This document shows, piece after piece, positions 23,374 to 31,463 of a DNA stretch of 36,472 nucleotides. Each line of letters opens with the position of its first letter. Positions within the stretch are counted from its first letter, which is position 1. A model generated the notes under the pieces. It worked only from the letters and a program-made list of their open reading frames with translations. It did not search any database and had not been told where the DNA came from. The DNA lies in NCBI GenBank assembly GCA_944320865.1, contig CALUJC010000035.1:1-36472 (forward strand). Direction: 5' to 3'. The DNA is from an uncultured Bacteroides sp. Lineage in GTDB: Bacteria > Bacteroidota > Bacteroidia > Bacteroidales > Bacteroidaceae. The translations under genes and the position numbers were made by a program.

Positions 23374-26016
23374 TTATTTCTTTGCCAAACGCTTCACCAG
23401 GCGGACAACTTCACCCACCCACAGCACGCACGACGTGGAGGCAATGATGGCTATCCACGTAGACAGGTCGAGCGGTTCGGTGCGGAATACCTTTCCGCCA
23501 AACTCCACGATAATAATCTGTCCCACCAGGATAATCAGCGCCACACTCAGCATGCCCAGCGCGTGGCCGGCGTCCTTGAAGATAGAGTGGTTGGTACCGA
23601 ATACGCTGGCATTAAACAGATTCCAGAACTGCAGCATGACAAACACCGTGAAGAAGATGGTGAGGTAGTGCACGCTCATCTCGCCGTTGGGCAGCAGTCC
23701 GTCGGGCAGACTCTTGAAGTAGGCCAACAAGCCCATCAGGATGACCAGGAAGGCAATGCCCACGCCGAAGATGTTGTTGCGCATGGCCGGGGTGATGATG
23801 AAGTCGGTGCGTTTGCGCGGCTTCTCGTTCATCACGTCCATGCTCGGGGCAATGGAGGCCAAGGCCATGGCCGCAAAGGTATCCATGATGAGGTTCACCC
23901 ACAGCATCTGGGTGACGGTGAGGGGCAGTGACGTGCCGAAGAACGCGCCCAGCAACACGCTGAGCAACGCCACCACGTTGATGGTGAGCTGGAATACGAT
24001 GAAGCGCTGGATGTTTTTGTACAGCGAGCGTCCCCACATCACCGCCGTGGCAATGCTGTGGAAGGAGTCGTCGAGCAGCGTGATGTCGCTCGCCTCCTTG
24101 GCCACGGAAGTACCTGTACCCATCGACAGGCCCACCTGGGCATGGTTCAAGGCGGGGGCATCGTTGGTACCATCGCCCGTTACGGCTACAACGGCACCCT
24201 TCTGTTGCAGGAGCTGCACCAGGCGTTGCTTGTCCATGGGGCGGGCGCGGCTCATCACCTTCAAGTCCATCACGCGGTCGAGGGCTTCCTCATCGCTCAG
24301 TGCGGCAAACTCTACGCCTGTAATGCGGTTGCGGTCCGTGTCGCCCGGCTGCCACAACCCTATCTGGCGGGCTATCTCGGTAGCCGTTCCCGGCGTGTCG
24401 CCCGTCACAATCTTCACGCTGATGCCTGCCGACTGGCACTTCTTCACGGCCTCGGGTACGTCGGGGCGTATGGGGTCGCTGATGGCGAAGATGCCGAGGA
24501 ACGTCATGCCCCCTTCGGCCACCAGTTCGGCACAGTCCTCCGACGCGCCTTCGGGCACATATTTATAGGCCAATCCCAGCGTGCGCATCGCTTTATTCTG
24601 GTAGGCCAGCAACTGCTCGTTGTATTGCTTGATTTGCTCCTCTCCCAATTGACACTTGCCCATCACGATTTCGGGCGCACCTTTTATATATAATACGCGC
24701 TTCTCCTGCAAGGGGGAGTCGACCAGCGTGGCCATGTACTTCCGCTCGGTGGAGAAGGTCAGCTGGTTCACCACCTTCGCCCCTTCGCGCAAGGGCAGAT
24801 AGTTCTTTCCCTGCCCGTTGAGCCACAGCAGCAAGGCCACCTCCGTGGGATTGCCCACACCCGAAGGCTTCTCGCCCGCGCCTTTCTCTTCCAAGAAAGC
24901 GGTGGAGTTCACGGCAATGCCCTCGGCTATCAGGTCGGGATTGTTGTCATCCAGCTTCGCCTCGTGCACCTGCATCAGGTTCTGGGTCAGCGTGCCGGTC
25001 TTGTCGGTGCAGATGACGGTGATGGCGCCCATCGTCTCGCAAGCGTGCATTTTGCGCACCAGGTTATTGGTCTTCAGCATGCGGCGCATGTTCAACGCCA
25101 GGCTCAGGGTGACGCTCATGGGCAAGCCCTCGGGCACTGCCACCACAATCAGCGTCACGGCCATCATGAAGTATTTCAGCACAATGTTCGCTACCGCCAG
25201 CCATTGGTCCCAGCCGGTCACCTCGTTCACTTGGAAGTAGGCATAAAGGTCCTTGGTAGTAAAGATGACAAACGTCAGTATGGCAATGGTGAAGCCCACC
25301 TTGCCTATCAGGTTGGCCAGCTTGGTGAGTTGTATGTTCAAGGGAGTCTGCTCCTGGCTCTGCTCGGTGGCCTGGCGCGCCACCTTGCCTATCTCGGTGG
25401 CATCGCCCACACGCTCTACCGCCATCGTGCCGTGCCCGTCGGTAATGGTCGTGCCGCGCATCACAGTGTTCGAGGGATAAGTGGCCTCTTCATCAAAGTC
25501 GGCCTCATTCGTCGTCTTGTTCACCATCAATTCACCCGTCAGGCTCGATTCGTTCACCTGCAGCGATACCGCCTCAACCAGCGTACCGTCGGCAGGCACC
25601 TCCTCGCCCGTATTCAGGACAACGATGTCGCCCACCACCACGTCCTTGCGGGGTATCTCGTGCACCTTGCCATTGCGGATAACCGTCACAGGCGTTTCCT
25701 CGCCCACGGCATTCAGCAGGTCGAACTTCTTGTTGGCGTCATATTCAAAAAAGAAACCGATACCCGTGGCCAGCAGAATGGCCGCAATGATGCCGATAGT
25801 CTCGGCATATTCATTCTCTATGATAGATATTACCAGTGAGAAGCACGCTGCCACCAGCAGCACGCGCACCACCGGGTCTTTGAATTTCTCCAGATACAGT
25901 TTCCACATGGATGGGCGTTTGGGAGGCGTCAACAGGTTCACGCCATGCTCTGCCCTGCTTCTCAACACTTCTTCGTCGGTCAGCCCGACATGATAATAGT
26001 CTGCGTTTGTTGCCAT
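23374..26016 (-). CDS. P-type calcium-translocating ATPase
   Basis: An 880-residue P2-type ATPase that exports Ca2+ at the cost of ATP. Visible motifs: actuator SLTGE, membrane motif VAVPEGLPM (Ca2+ site in M4), phosphorylation site CTDKTGTLTQN with Asp at about 338, VTGDTPGTATEIA, and the hinge VAVTGDGTNDAPALNHAQVG. The C-terminal transporter helices include MLWVNLIMDTFAAMALA. Order and length are those of PMCA/SERCA-like bacterial pumps; specificity for Ca2+ is by family. A weak -7 box TAAATTTG (26056-26049) lies upstream. The first gene of a two-gene operon with ribF. Confidence 0.93.
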   Translation of the reverse strand: MATNADYYHVGLTDEEVLRSRAEHGVNLLTPPKRPSMWKLYLEKFKDPVVRVLLVAACFSLVISIIENEYAETIGIIAAILLATGIGFFFEYDANKKFDLLNAVGEETPVTVIRNGKVHEIPRKDVVVGDIVVLNTGEEVPADGTLVEAVSLQVNESSLTGELMVNKTTNEADFDEEATYPSNTVMRGTTITDGHGTMAVERVGDATEIGKVARQATEQSQEQTPLNIQLTKLANLIGKVGFTIAILTFVIFTTKDLYAYFQVNEVTGWDQWLAVANIVLKYFMMAVTLIVVAVPEGLPMSVTLSLALNMRRMLKTNNLVRKMHACETMGAITVICTDKTGTLTQNLMQVHEAKLDDNNPDLIAEGIAVNSTAFLEEKGAGEKPSGVGNPTEVALLLWLNGQGKNYLPLREGAKVVNQLTFSTERKYMATLVDSPLQEKRVLYIKGAPEIVMGKCQLGEEQIKQYNEQLLAYQNKAMRTLGLAYKYVPEGASEDCAELVAEGGMTFLGIFAISDPIRPDVPEAVKKCQSAGISVKIVTGDTPGTATEIARQIGLWQPGDTDRNRITGVEFAALSDEEALDRVMDLKVMSRARPMDKQRLVQLLQQKGAVVAVTGDGTNDAPALNHAQVGLSMGTGTSVAKEASDITLLDDSFHSIATAVMWGRSLYKNIQRFIVFQLTINVVALLSVLLGAFFGTSLPLTVTQMLWVNLIMDTFAAMALASIAPSMDVMNEKPRKRTDFIITPAMRNNIFGVGIAFLVILMGLLAYFKSLPDGLLPNGEMSVHYLTIFFTVFVMLQFWNLFNASVFGTNHSIFKDAGHALGMLSVALIILVGQIIIVEFGGKVFRTEPLDLSTWIAIIASTSCVLWVGEVVRLVKRLAKK

Positions 26017-26119
26017 ACGTTTTTTTCTAACATTTCATTTTGCGTCGGCAAATTTACAACAATAATCTGTTATCTAAAGGGATATTAAGATTTGTTTGGG
26101 AAGATATTATCGCATGAGT

Positions 26120-26947
26120 CTATCTCACATCCAACGCCAACCTGAACCCACCATACTCATCACGATAGCCTTCGGCGTCATAGTCGATGTAAGACACCCG
26201 GCATCCTTTGTCCGTGCCGCCCCAACTGCCCCCGCGCAACACACGCCGGAAGTAAAGATGTGTGCCCTCGAAAGGCCAGCCCGGATGCACAGTCTTCCCG
26301 TTCTGCCGATACTCTTGGGTATAAAGGTTGTCGCACCACTCCCACACGTTGCCACTCATATCATACAAACCCAACTCATTAGGCAGTTTCATGCCCACAG
26401 GATGAGTAGTAGCTGCCTCGCCATAAGGATCCTCCCGATAATTGCCGGCATACCACGCTACTTCGTCCACATCGTGACTACCACTATATTTATAACCTTT
26501 GCTCCTGTTGCCACCCCGTGCGGCATACTCCCACTCCACATCAGTAGGCAAGCGAAAGGGCATCTTGGTCAAAATGCTGAGCTTGCCAATAAATGCCTGT
26601 GCATCCTTCCAGCTGACATTCTCTACAGGACAGTCATCGCACCCATGATTATAAGAGCGATTGAAACCCACGCCAAGTACGGCATTCCAAAGGCGCTGCG
26701 TCACCTCGTACTTCCCTATATAGAATGAATCCACTCGTTCTTCGTGGGGAGGTTTCTCGTTGTCTTCCGGGTCATTTCCCTGCTCACGTGTGCCGCCCAT
26801 CATAAATGTACCTCCTTCCACCAGCACCATGTCAAAGCTTTCCCCGTTTACCTCTATGGTGAGGGTAGGAATGGGGGAGTCGGGCACAGGTTTGCACCCC
26901 GCCACAACCCACAATGATAGAAGCAAAAATAGCAGCCTATGTTTCAT
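26120..26947 (-). CDS. SUMF1/formylglycine-enzyme-like lipoprotein
   Basis: A 275-residue lipoprotein: signal peptide with VAGC and Cys18, then a C-type-lectin-like SUMF1 fold (MVLVEGGTFMMGG; YEVTQRLWNAV; PVENVSWKDAQAFIGKL; RLPTDVEWEYAARGG; NELGLYDMSGNVWEWCDNLY; RVLRGGSWGGTDKGCRVSYIDYD; GFRLAL). The pair of active-site cysteines that follows GGSW in true formylglycine-generating enzymes is not present, so sulfatase activation is unlikely. Bacteroidetes use catalytically silent relatives, including GldJ/GldK, as envelope scaffold proteins. No sulfatase gene is nearby. Single gene on the minus strand, between the Ca2+ ATPase and the ATPase/DUF4276 pair. Confidence 0.87.
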   Translation of the reverse strand: MKHRLLFLLLSLWVVAGCKPVPDSPIPTLTIEVNGESFDMVLVEGGTFMMGGTREQGNDPEDNEKPPHEERVDSFYIGKYEVTQRLWNAVLGVGFNRSYNHGCDDCPVENVSWKDAQAFIGKLSILTKMPFRLPTDVEWEYAARGGNRSKGYKYSGSHDVDEVAWYAGNYREDPYGEAATTHPVGMKLPNELGLYDMSGNVWEWCDNLYTQEYRQNGKTVHPGWPFEGTHLYFRRVLRGGSWGGTDKGCRVSYIDYDAEGYRDEYGGFRLALDVR

Positions 26948-27012
26948 GCTAATTCTTCTCCGTATTTCCGTTACACGAATTAATCACTTTTTTACTATGT
27001 ATAATGCTGGCA

Positions 27013-27663
27013 TCATATTGGGCTGCCAACTTTAAAACGTTGCAGCTCTACATCCTTTGTAATCAGCATGTCTGCATCCAAAGCGTCCAACAAACCCGGT
27101 GCTGTTTTCAGTTTGCCATATCTTACCACCTCCTTGTTCTTGCTGAAGAAGTGTTTCATTAAATCTTTCAATGCTTTCGAGGGTTTCACAATATCTTCAA
27201 TATTCTTATTCCTGATCAAAGAATGCTCTGAAAGGACTTCTTGTCCATGTCTTCGTGTGCAGCCTTCTTTATCAGCCCATCTTTCCAAGCAATCAGGTTG
27301 CTTTAAAAACCACGCTTCCATTTCTTGGACCATGAAGTATACCTTATCTTTTTGTGCCTCAGGAATCACAATGTTTTTTTCCGGATAATCATTGTTCACC
27401 AATTTGGCAAACCAGTTGTATCTGTCTGCATAAGGAGCATCCGAGTCTACATACAAAAGGCAACTTTGATCCTTCAAAAACAGTTTGGCTGCCATGCGGC
27501 ATCCCCAGCCCATGAATATCACAATGTCCACGTCTTCCCGTCCGAGAATTCGGGCAAAAAAGTGATGTAACGATTGGCGCAATGCTTCCACATTGTTTGC
27601 TGTATCGGCAGAAACATTGTTGAGGGATGTACCGCCTTCTACAATGATGTTCAGCCTTACCAT
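27013..27663 (-). CDS. DUF4276 / TOPRIM-like protein of an ATPase-nuclease pair
   Basis: A 216-residue protein starting at MVRLNIIVEGG. TOPRIM-like features: IIVEGG with Glu9, then YVDSDAP with Asp73 and Asp75, and the DUF4276-like EMEAWFL (about 114-120). This matches the RloB/OLD-nuclease type. The start at 27663 overlaps the end of the upstream ATPase gene by 7 bp, a classical translationally coupled pair; the longer frame begins inside the ATPase gene. Base composition is visibly A+T-richer than the neighbours, suggesting transfer. Nuclease activity is inferred. Confidence 0.7.
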   Translation of the reverse strand: MVRLNIIVEGGTSLNNVSADTANNVEALRQSLHHFFARILGREDVDIVIFMGWGCRMAAKLFLKDQSCLLYVDSDAPYADRYNWFAKLVNNDYPEKNIVIPEAQKDKVYFMVQEMEAWFLKQPDCLERWADKEGCTRRHGQEVLSEHSLIRNKNIEDIVKPSKALKDLMKHFFSKNKEVVRYGKLKTAPGLLDALDADMLITKDVELQRFKVGSPI

Positions 27664-28868
27664 CGTTTTCCTCCTATCAGCCCAAACAGCCACATTTGTC
27701 CCGGCAGATAATCGCCTTCCCAATCCGGGAAATCGGTTTGTGAATAAGTATGAACCTCCGTGCTATTTTCTTGATTCTTTTCAAACACAAGAATGTCTTC
27801 CAGTTCAAATTGATTTAGTAGATGCGGCGAATGGGTAGCTATAATGATTTGGCATTGCTTAGCCGTGTCCTTTATCATGTTGGCTACCGAGCGAATCATG
27901 TCAGGGTGCAGTCCTCGCTCCGGTTCGTCTATGGCAACCAAAGCTCCCCGGAACGGGTTGTAGAAAATGCTTTCCAGAAGCAGAAATCTCAAAGTACCGT
28001 CTGATATATGCAAAGCGCCAATGGCCCGGCTCATGTTGCTTTCCCGCAGAGATAAGTAGGACTTACCGTACAGATTACTGATTTCTATGCTCTTAAAATA
28101 GGGATTAACATGATGGAAGGTTTCTTCTAACCGCTCAAAATCAAACATGTGGTTCAATTTGAGGTTGTTCAGAATCTGTATCAGGTTGTCTCCCGATTTG
28201 CGCAGGCGGCTGTCGGTAGAGAATTCTACTGCAGTGCGCAGTTTGCTACTTTCTCCTACATTGAAATCATTGTATACAGCTATGGCTTCTATAGCCTTGC
28301 GCAGCGTGTGTGTAGGCAAGTAGTGTGCAGGGTCATTTATCTGCCTCAACACCAGTTCTTGTCCTGAGACCTCTGTACTGGCGTAGTCCTGCAGCAGTAT
28401 GCTGCCATCTGGCATGCGTGTGCTGATTTTCCCATTCCCGTTGTTGAAGTCCAGGTAAGTGAAAGCAGCTCCTTGTTTCTTCTTGTGCTCGGTAAACATT
28501 TGCTCGTTTAGCGTATAGCTGGTACCAGAAGGGCGGATAGTAATCCGGTAAAATACATCGGCCAGGAAACCGGCGGCAGGATTCAAGGCATTCAGAGCCT
28601 TATAGTCGAATACGTAAGTCACCTGCGCACAGGGGGCCGTCCTGTCTCCGTTGAAGTTCACTATCTGCCCGTATCCGCCCCATTGTTCTTGGATAAGTTT
28701 TACTAATCCGTCCCCTGCGATACCTTCGCTGAGCAAACGCAGCGCGTTGATAAAAGACGTCTTCCCGCTCCCATTAATGCCCAATAACAGGTTGACCCCT
28801 TCATGTAATTTTATTTTAGTTTCTCCTTTAAAAGAAAAGAAATCCCGCAATATGACTGATTTCAACAT
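27657..28868 (-). CDS. AAA15/AAA21-type ABC ATPase
   Basis: A 403-residue ATPase of the OLD/RecF-like group: Walker A GINGSGKTS (30-38), signature-like ISDGTLR (288-294), Walker B ALVAIDEPE (309-317) and the H-loop ATHSPHLLN (His346). The segment between is long and poorly conserved, as usual. No membrane segment. Its stop overlaps the start of the DUF4276 gene by 7 bp. ATPases of this kind paired with a TOPRIM/DUF partner occur in anti-phage systems such as PARIS-like and AbiL-like pairs; the defence role is inferred from architecture. A -7 box TATATTTG lies upstream (28915-28908). Confidence 0.88.
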   Translation of the reverse strand: MLKSVILRDFFSFKGETKIKLHEGVNLLLGINGSGKTSFINALRLLSEGIAGDGLVKLIQEQWGGYGQIVNFNGDRTAPCAQVTYVFDYKALNALNPAAGFLADVFYRITIRPSGTSYTLNEQMFTEHKKKQGAAFTYLDFNNGNGKISTRMPDGSILLQDYASTEVSGQELVLRQINDPAHYLPTHTLRKAIEAIAVYNDFNVGESSKLRTAVEFSTDSRLRKSGDNLIQILNNLKLNHMFDFERLEETFHHVNPYFKSIEISNLYGKSYLSLRESNMSRAIGALHISDGTLRFLLLESIFYNPFRGALVAIDEPERGLHPDMIRSVANMIKDTAKQCQIIIATHSPHLLNQFELEDILVFEKNQENSTEVHTYSQTDFPDWEGDYLPGQMWLFGLIGGKRW

Positions 28869-28907
28869 AACAAATCTGTTTTTATCGCAAGCGATGCATT
28901 ACCGTTG

Positions 28908-28915
28908 CAAATATA
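28908..28915 (-). promoter_or_regulatory. -7 box of the ATPase/DUF4276 operon
   Basis: Minus-strand TATATTTG (28915-28908), predicted start near 28904, leader about 36 nt. No TTG at the usual distance. Confidence 0.5.
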
Positions 28916-29160
28916 GCGAAAGATAGCAATATAGGAGTTAGTCTTCATAATAGATTTCCCATACATGCGGAGAATATTTATACTATTATGGGGTTATCAT
29001 CCGAACAAGCCATCATGGCCGTAACCACTATCGCGGCCATCAGCACGTAAAACCATTTTCCATGTTAAACAATTTGTTTAGTGTTAGTTAATATAGTGGC
29101 AAAGGCAGTTGAAAACACAATTAATTGTGATATATTCCAGAAAAATTCTTAACCGCCTCT
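28916..29160. other. gap with no recognised gene
   Basis: No credible open reading frame or RNA was seen. Two short palindromes are present, TAAACAATTTGTTTA near 29063 and CAATTAATTG near 29120; their role is unknown. Confidence 0.5.
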
Positions 29161-29254
29161 TATTTCCGTCCTACCTTGTCCGTTCTTTTTCCGCTCCATA
29201 GCGCCGAAGCGCGACCGAACGAGTACCGAATGGGGTACGACTGGGGTACGAATC
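29161..29254 (-). repeat. dispersed repeat, copy B
   Basis: On the minus strand it shares TCGTACCCCAGTCGTACC, TTCGGC-CTATGGAGCG and ACAAGGT, in order, with 13797-13900. It lies upstream of the rubredoxin gene, in opposite orientation to it, whereas copy A is in the same orientation as its downstream gene. Confidence 0.75.
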
Positions 29255-29383
29255 GGAGCTGTCCCGGGTTTATAAGGATTTTTCCCGATGAGCCGCATTG
29301 CGGCATGGCGACCGGGTGCTCCTAAAAAGAGGTGCAAAAAGTTTTTTTAACTTCCTGCCACGCAAAGGTGTCCCCTAATGTGC

Positions 29384-29391
29384 TATCTTTG
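29384..29391 (+). promoter_or_regulatory. -7 box of the rubredoxin gene
   Basis: TATCTTTG at 29384-29391; predicted start near 29395, leader about 25 nt. It rules out the longer in-frame start at 29378. Confidence 0.65.
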
Positions 29392-29419
29392 TCTGGATAA
29401 ACCTTTAAATGAAACAGAT

Positions 29420-29581
29420 ATGGACAAGTACATTTGCACGGTATGTAGCTACGTCTACGACCCCGAACTGGGCGACCCCGAGAACGGCATTGCGCCGGGA
29501 ACTGCGTTTGAAGACCTGCCCGACGACTGGGTGTGCCCGCTGTGTGGCGTAGGCAAGGAAGACTTTGAGAAAGAAGCCTAA
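29420..29581 (+). CDS. rubredoxin
   Basis: A 53-residue one-iron electron carrier with the two cysteine pairs CTVC (Cys6, Cys9) and CPLC (Cys39, Cys42), plus the typical [27 protein letters not shown] core. In anaerobes rubredoxins feed oxygen- and peroxide-reducing enzymes such as rubrerythrins; none is adjacent here. The start at 29420 gives the normal length and lies downstream of the promoter. It is monocistronic and followed by a very strong terminator. Confidence 0.97.
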   Translation: MDKYICTVCSYVYDPELGDPENGIAPGTAFEDLPDDWVCPLCGVGKEDFEKEA

Positions 29582-29611
29582 AGCCCGAAAGGCTCAGGCC
29601 ATAAGGCAGAC

Positions 29612-29670
29612 GCGGACTGCGCGGAGTGCATGGACAACCTCCATGCTACTCTGCGCAGTCCGCGCCTTTT
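29612..29670 (+). terminator. strong intrinsic terminator after rubredoxin
   Basis: GCGGACTGCGC (from 29612) pairs with GCGCAGTCCGC (ending 29663). The stem continues through GAGT/ACTC and GCATGG/CCATGC with one mismatch and one bulge, about 21 bp in all, and CCTTTTTG follows. It separates rubredoxin from the convergent Na/Pi gene. Confidence 0.92.
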
Positions 29671-29682
29671 TGCATCCCCTCG

Positions 29683-31383
29683 TCAGGAGGCTTTCTTCTC
29701 CTTGGTGTCGCTACCGGCTTCCACGACGTTCACCACGTAGTCGCCCAGCTTCTCGCACTCGGCAATGATGTCCATGTAGTAGACGCCCATCTGGTAGCTG
29801 TAGTCTTTGTTGTTGACGCTGATGATGTTCTGGTTCTTCAGCTGGTTGCGGTAGTTGTTGATTTCGTTTTCCAGGTTGAACGATTTGTTCACGTCTATGC
29901 CCTGCGGGTGTTCGGAGTGTTCCACAAGGATTATCATCTGCGCCAGGGCATCATCCACCAGCTTCATCATGGTGTGGATGTGCTCATATTGGGCTGGGGT
30001 GAAGTCTTCGTCGCTTTGCCGCTTGCGGTTGATGGTGCGCGCCAGGTTGTAGCAGCTGTCGCCTATGCTTTCTATTTCCGTCACCTCGCGCAGCATGGCG
30101 CGTATCTGCAGCTTGCTCTCCGAGCTTAGGCGGCCTTCGGATACTTTGTTCAGGTAGTTGGCAATCTCAAGCTCCATGCTGTCGCTGATGTTCTCGTACT
30201 TCTCCACGCGGCTGAAGAGCTTGTTGAAGTCGTCATCCTTCTCGGTGTGCAGCAGGTCGCGCACCATGCCGAACATGCGGTGCGTGCGCTCGGCATAAAG
30301 GTGGATTTCCTTGCTGGCCTGCAGGATGGAAAGCTCGGAGGTGGAGAGCATGCCGCCCGTGATGAAACGCAGGCGGTACTCCTCGTCCTGCTCGCGCTGG
30401 GGGATAAGGACGCACACCGTGCGCTCGATGAACTTCACAAACCATATCAGCACCAGCACGTTGCACACATTAAAGGCGGTATGGAAAGCCGAGAGCTTGA
30501 AGGGCACGGCTACGGACATCTCGGTGACGCCCATCACATTCTCCACAAACCACGACACGGCGCCGGTGAAGAAGGGGAACAGGCACAGCACCCAGATGAC
30601 ACCAAACACGTTGAACACCAAGTGCGCCAGGGCAGCGCGGCGTGCCTGCGTGTTACCGGTGAGGGCGGCCAGGTTGGCGGTGATGGTGGTGCCGATGTTC
30701 TCGCCCAGCACCAGGGCGGCACCCAGTTCGAAGCTAATCCAGCCGTTGGCACACATAATCAAGGTAATCGCCATGGTGGCCGAAGAGGCCTGCACAATCA
30801 TGGTCAGCACGGTGCCGATAGCTACAAACAGCAGGACGGAGCCGAAGCCCATGTCGGTGTAGTTTTGCACAAAGGCCAGCATCTCGGGATTCTGCTCCAG
30901 GTTGGGGGCATTGGCTTGAAGCATGGACAAGCCCATGAACAGGAAGGAGAAGCCGAAAATGAACTCGCCCACCGACTTGCGCGAACTGCGCTGGGAGAAC
31001 AGCAGTGGCACGCCGAAAGCAAGCAGGGGCAAAGCAAACGCGGAAATGTCTACCTGGAAGCCCAAGGCGGAGATAATCCAGGCCGTGACCGTGGTACCAA
31101 TATTGGCACCCATGATGACACTGATGGATTGCGACAAGGTAAGCAAGCCTGCGTTGACAAAACTGACCACCATGACTGTGGTAGCGGAAGAAGACTGGAC
31201 CAGGGCTGTTATCAACATGCCCGTCAACACGCCGGTGACGCGGTTGGTGGTCATTACGGTGAGAATCTTGCGCAAGCGGTCGCCTGCGAACTTTTGCAGC
31301 CCTTCGCTCATGATTTTCATGCCGTAGAGGAATAAGGCCAATGAGCCGAGCAGCTTTAACAAATCATAAAAAGAATATTCCAT
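29683..31383 (-). CDS. Na/Pi cotransporter with C-terminal PhoU-like domain
   Basis: A 566-residue transporter starting at MEYSFYDLLKL; the extra N-terminal frame to 31590 lies in the divergent gene and is rejected. Two inverted Na/Pi-cotransporter (NptA/PF02690) repeats carry the QSSSATT and QASSAT motifs, with about eight membrane segments in total. The C-terminal ~200 residues are a PhoU-like helical domain (EIESIGDSCYNLARTINRKR; ECEKLGDYVVNVVEA). Members import phosphate with sodium; the PhoU part probably regulates it. It converges on the rubredoxin terminator and is divergent from the nucleoside kinase gene, with 80 bp between the start codons. Confidence 0.92.
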   Translation of the reverse strand: MEYSFYDLLKLLGSLALFLYGMKIMSEGLQKFAGDRLRKILTVMTTNRVTGVLTGMLITALVQSSSATTVMVVSFVNAGLLTLSQSISVIMGANIGTTVTAWIISALGFQVDISAFALPLLAFGVPLLFSQRSSRKSVGEFIFGFSFLFMGLSMLQANAPNLEQNPEMLAFVQNYTDMGFGSVLLFVAIGTVLTMIVQASSATMAITLIMCANGWISFELGAALVLGENIGTTITANLAALTGNTQARRAALAHLVFNVFGVIWVLCLFPFFTGAVSWFVENVMGVTEMSVAVPFKLSAFHTAFNVCNVLVLIWFVKFIERTVCVLIPQREQDEEYRLRFITGGMLSTSELSILQASKEIHLYAERTHRMFGMVRDLLHTEKDDDFNKLFSRVEKYENISDSMELEIANYLNKVSEGRLSSESKLQIRAMLREVTEIESIGDSCYNLARTINRKRQSDEDFTPAQYEHIHTMMKLVDDALAQMIILVEHSEHPQGIDVNKSFNLENEINNYRNQLKNQNIISVNNKDYSYQMGVYYMDIIAECEKLGDYVVNVVEAGSDTKEKKAS

Positions 31384-31405
31384 CCCTAATAATTTAGCGG
31401 GTTCT

Positions 31406-31436
31406 TTTGCAGCATGTTTTATTACCCCTATCTTTA
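31406..31436 (+). promoter_or_regulatory. promoter of the nucleoside kinase gene
   Basis: TTTG (31406-31409) and TATCTTTA (31429-31436), spacer 19 bp; the last base of the -7 box differs from consensus. The predicted start near 31440 gives a leader of about 24 nt with AGAGGAAA before the ATG. Confidence 0.65.
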
Positions 31437-31463
31437 AGGTCGAATCCCAAACCAGAGAGGAAA

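Noticed and set aside
26120-26947. Functional formylglycine-generating enzyme
   Set aside because: The active-site cysteine pair after GGSW is absent and no sulfatase gene is nearby.
27013-28868. Retron or toxin-antitoxin pair
   Set aside because: No reverse transcriptase and no msr/msd-like structure; both proteins are larger than common toxins and antitoxins.
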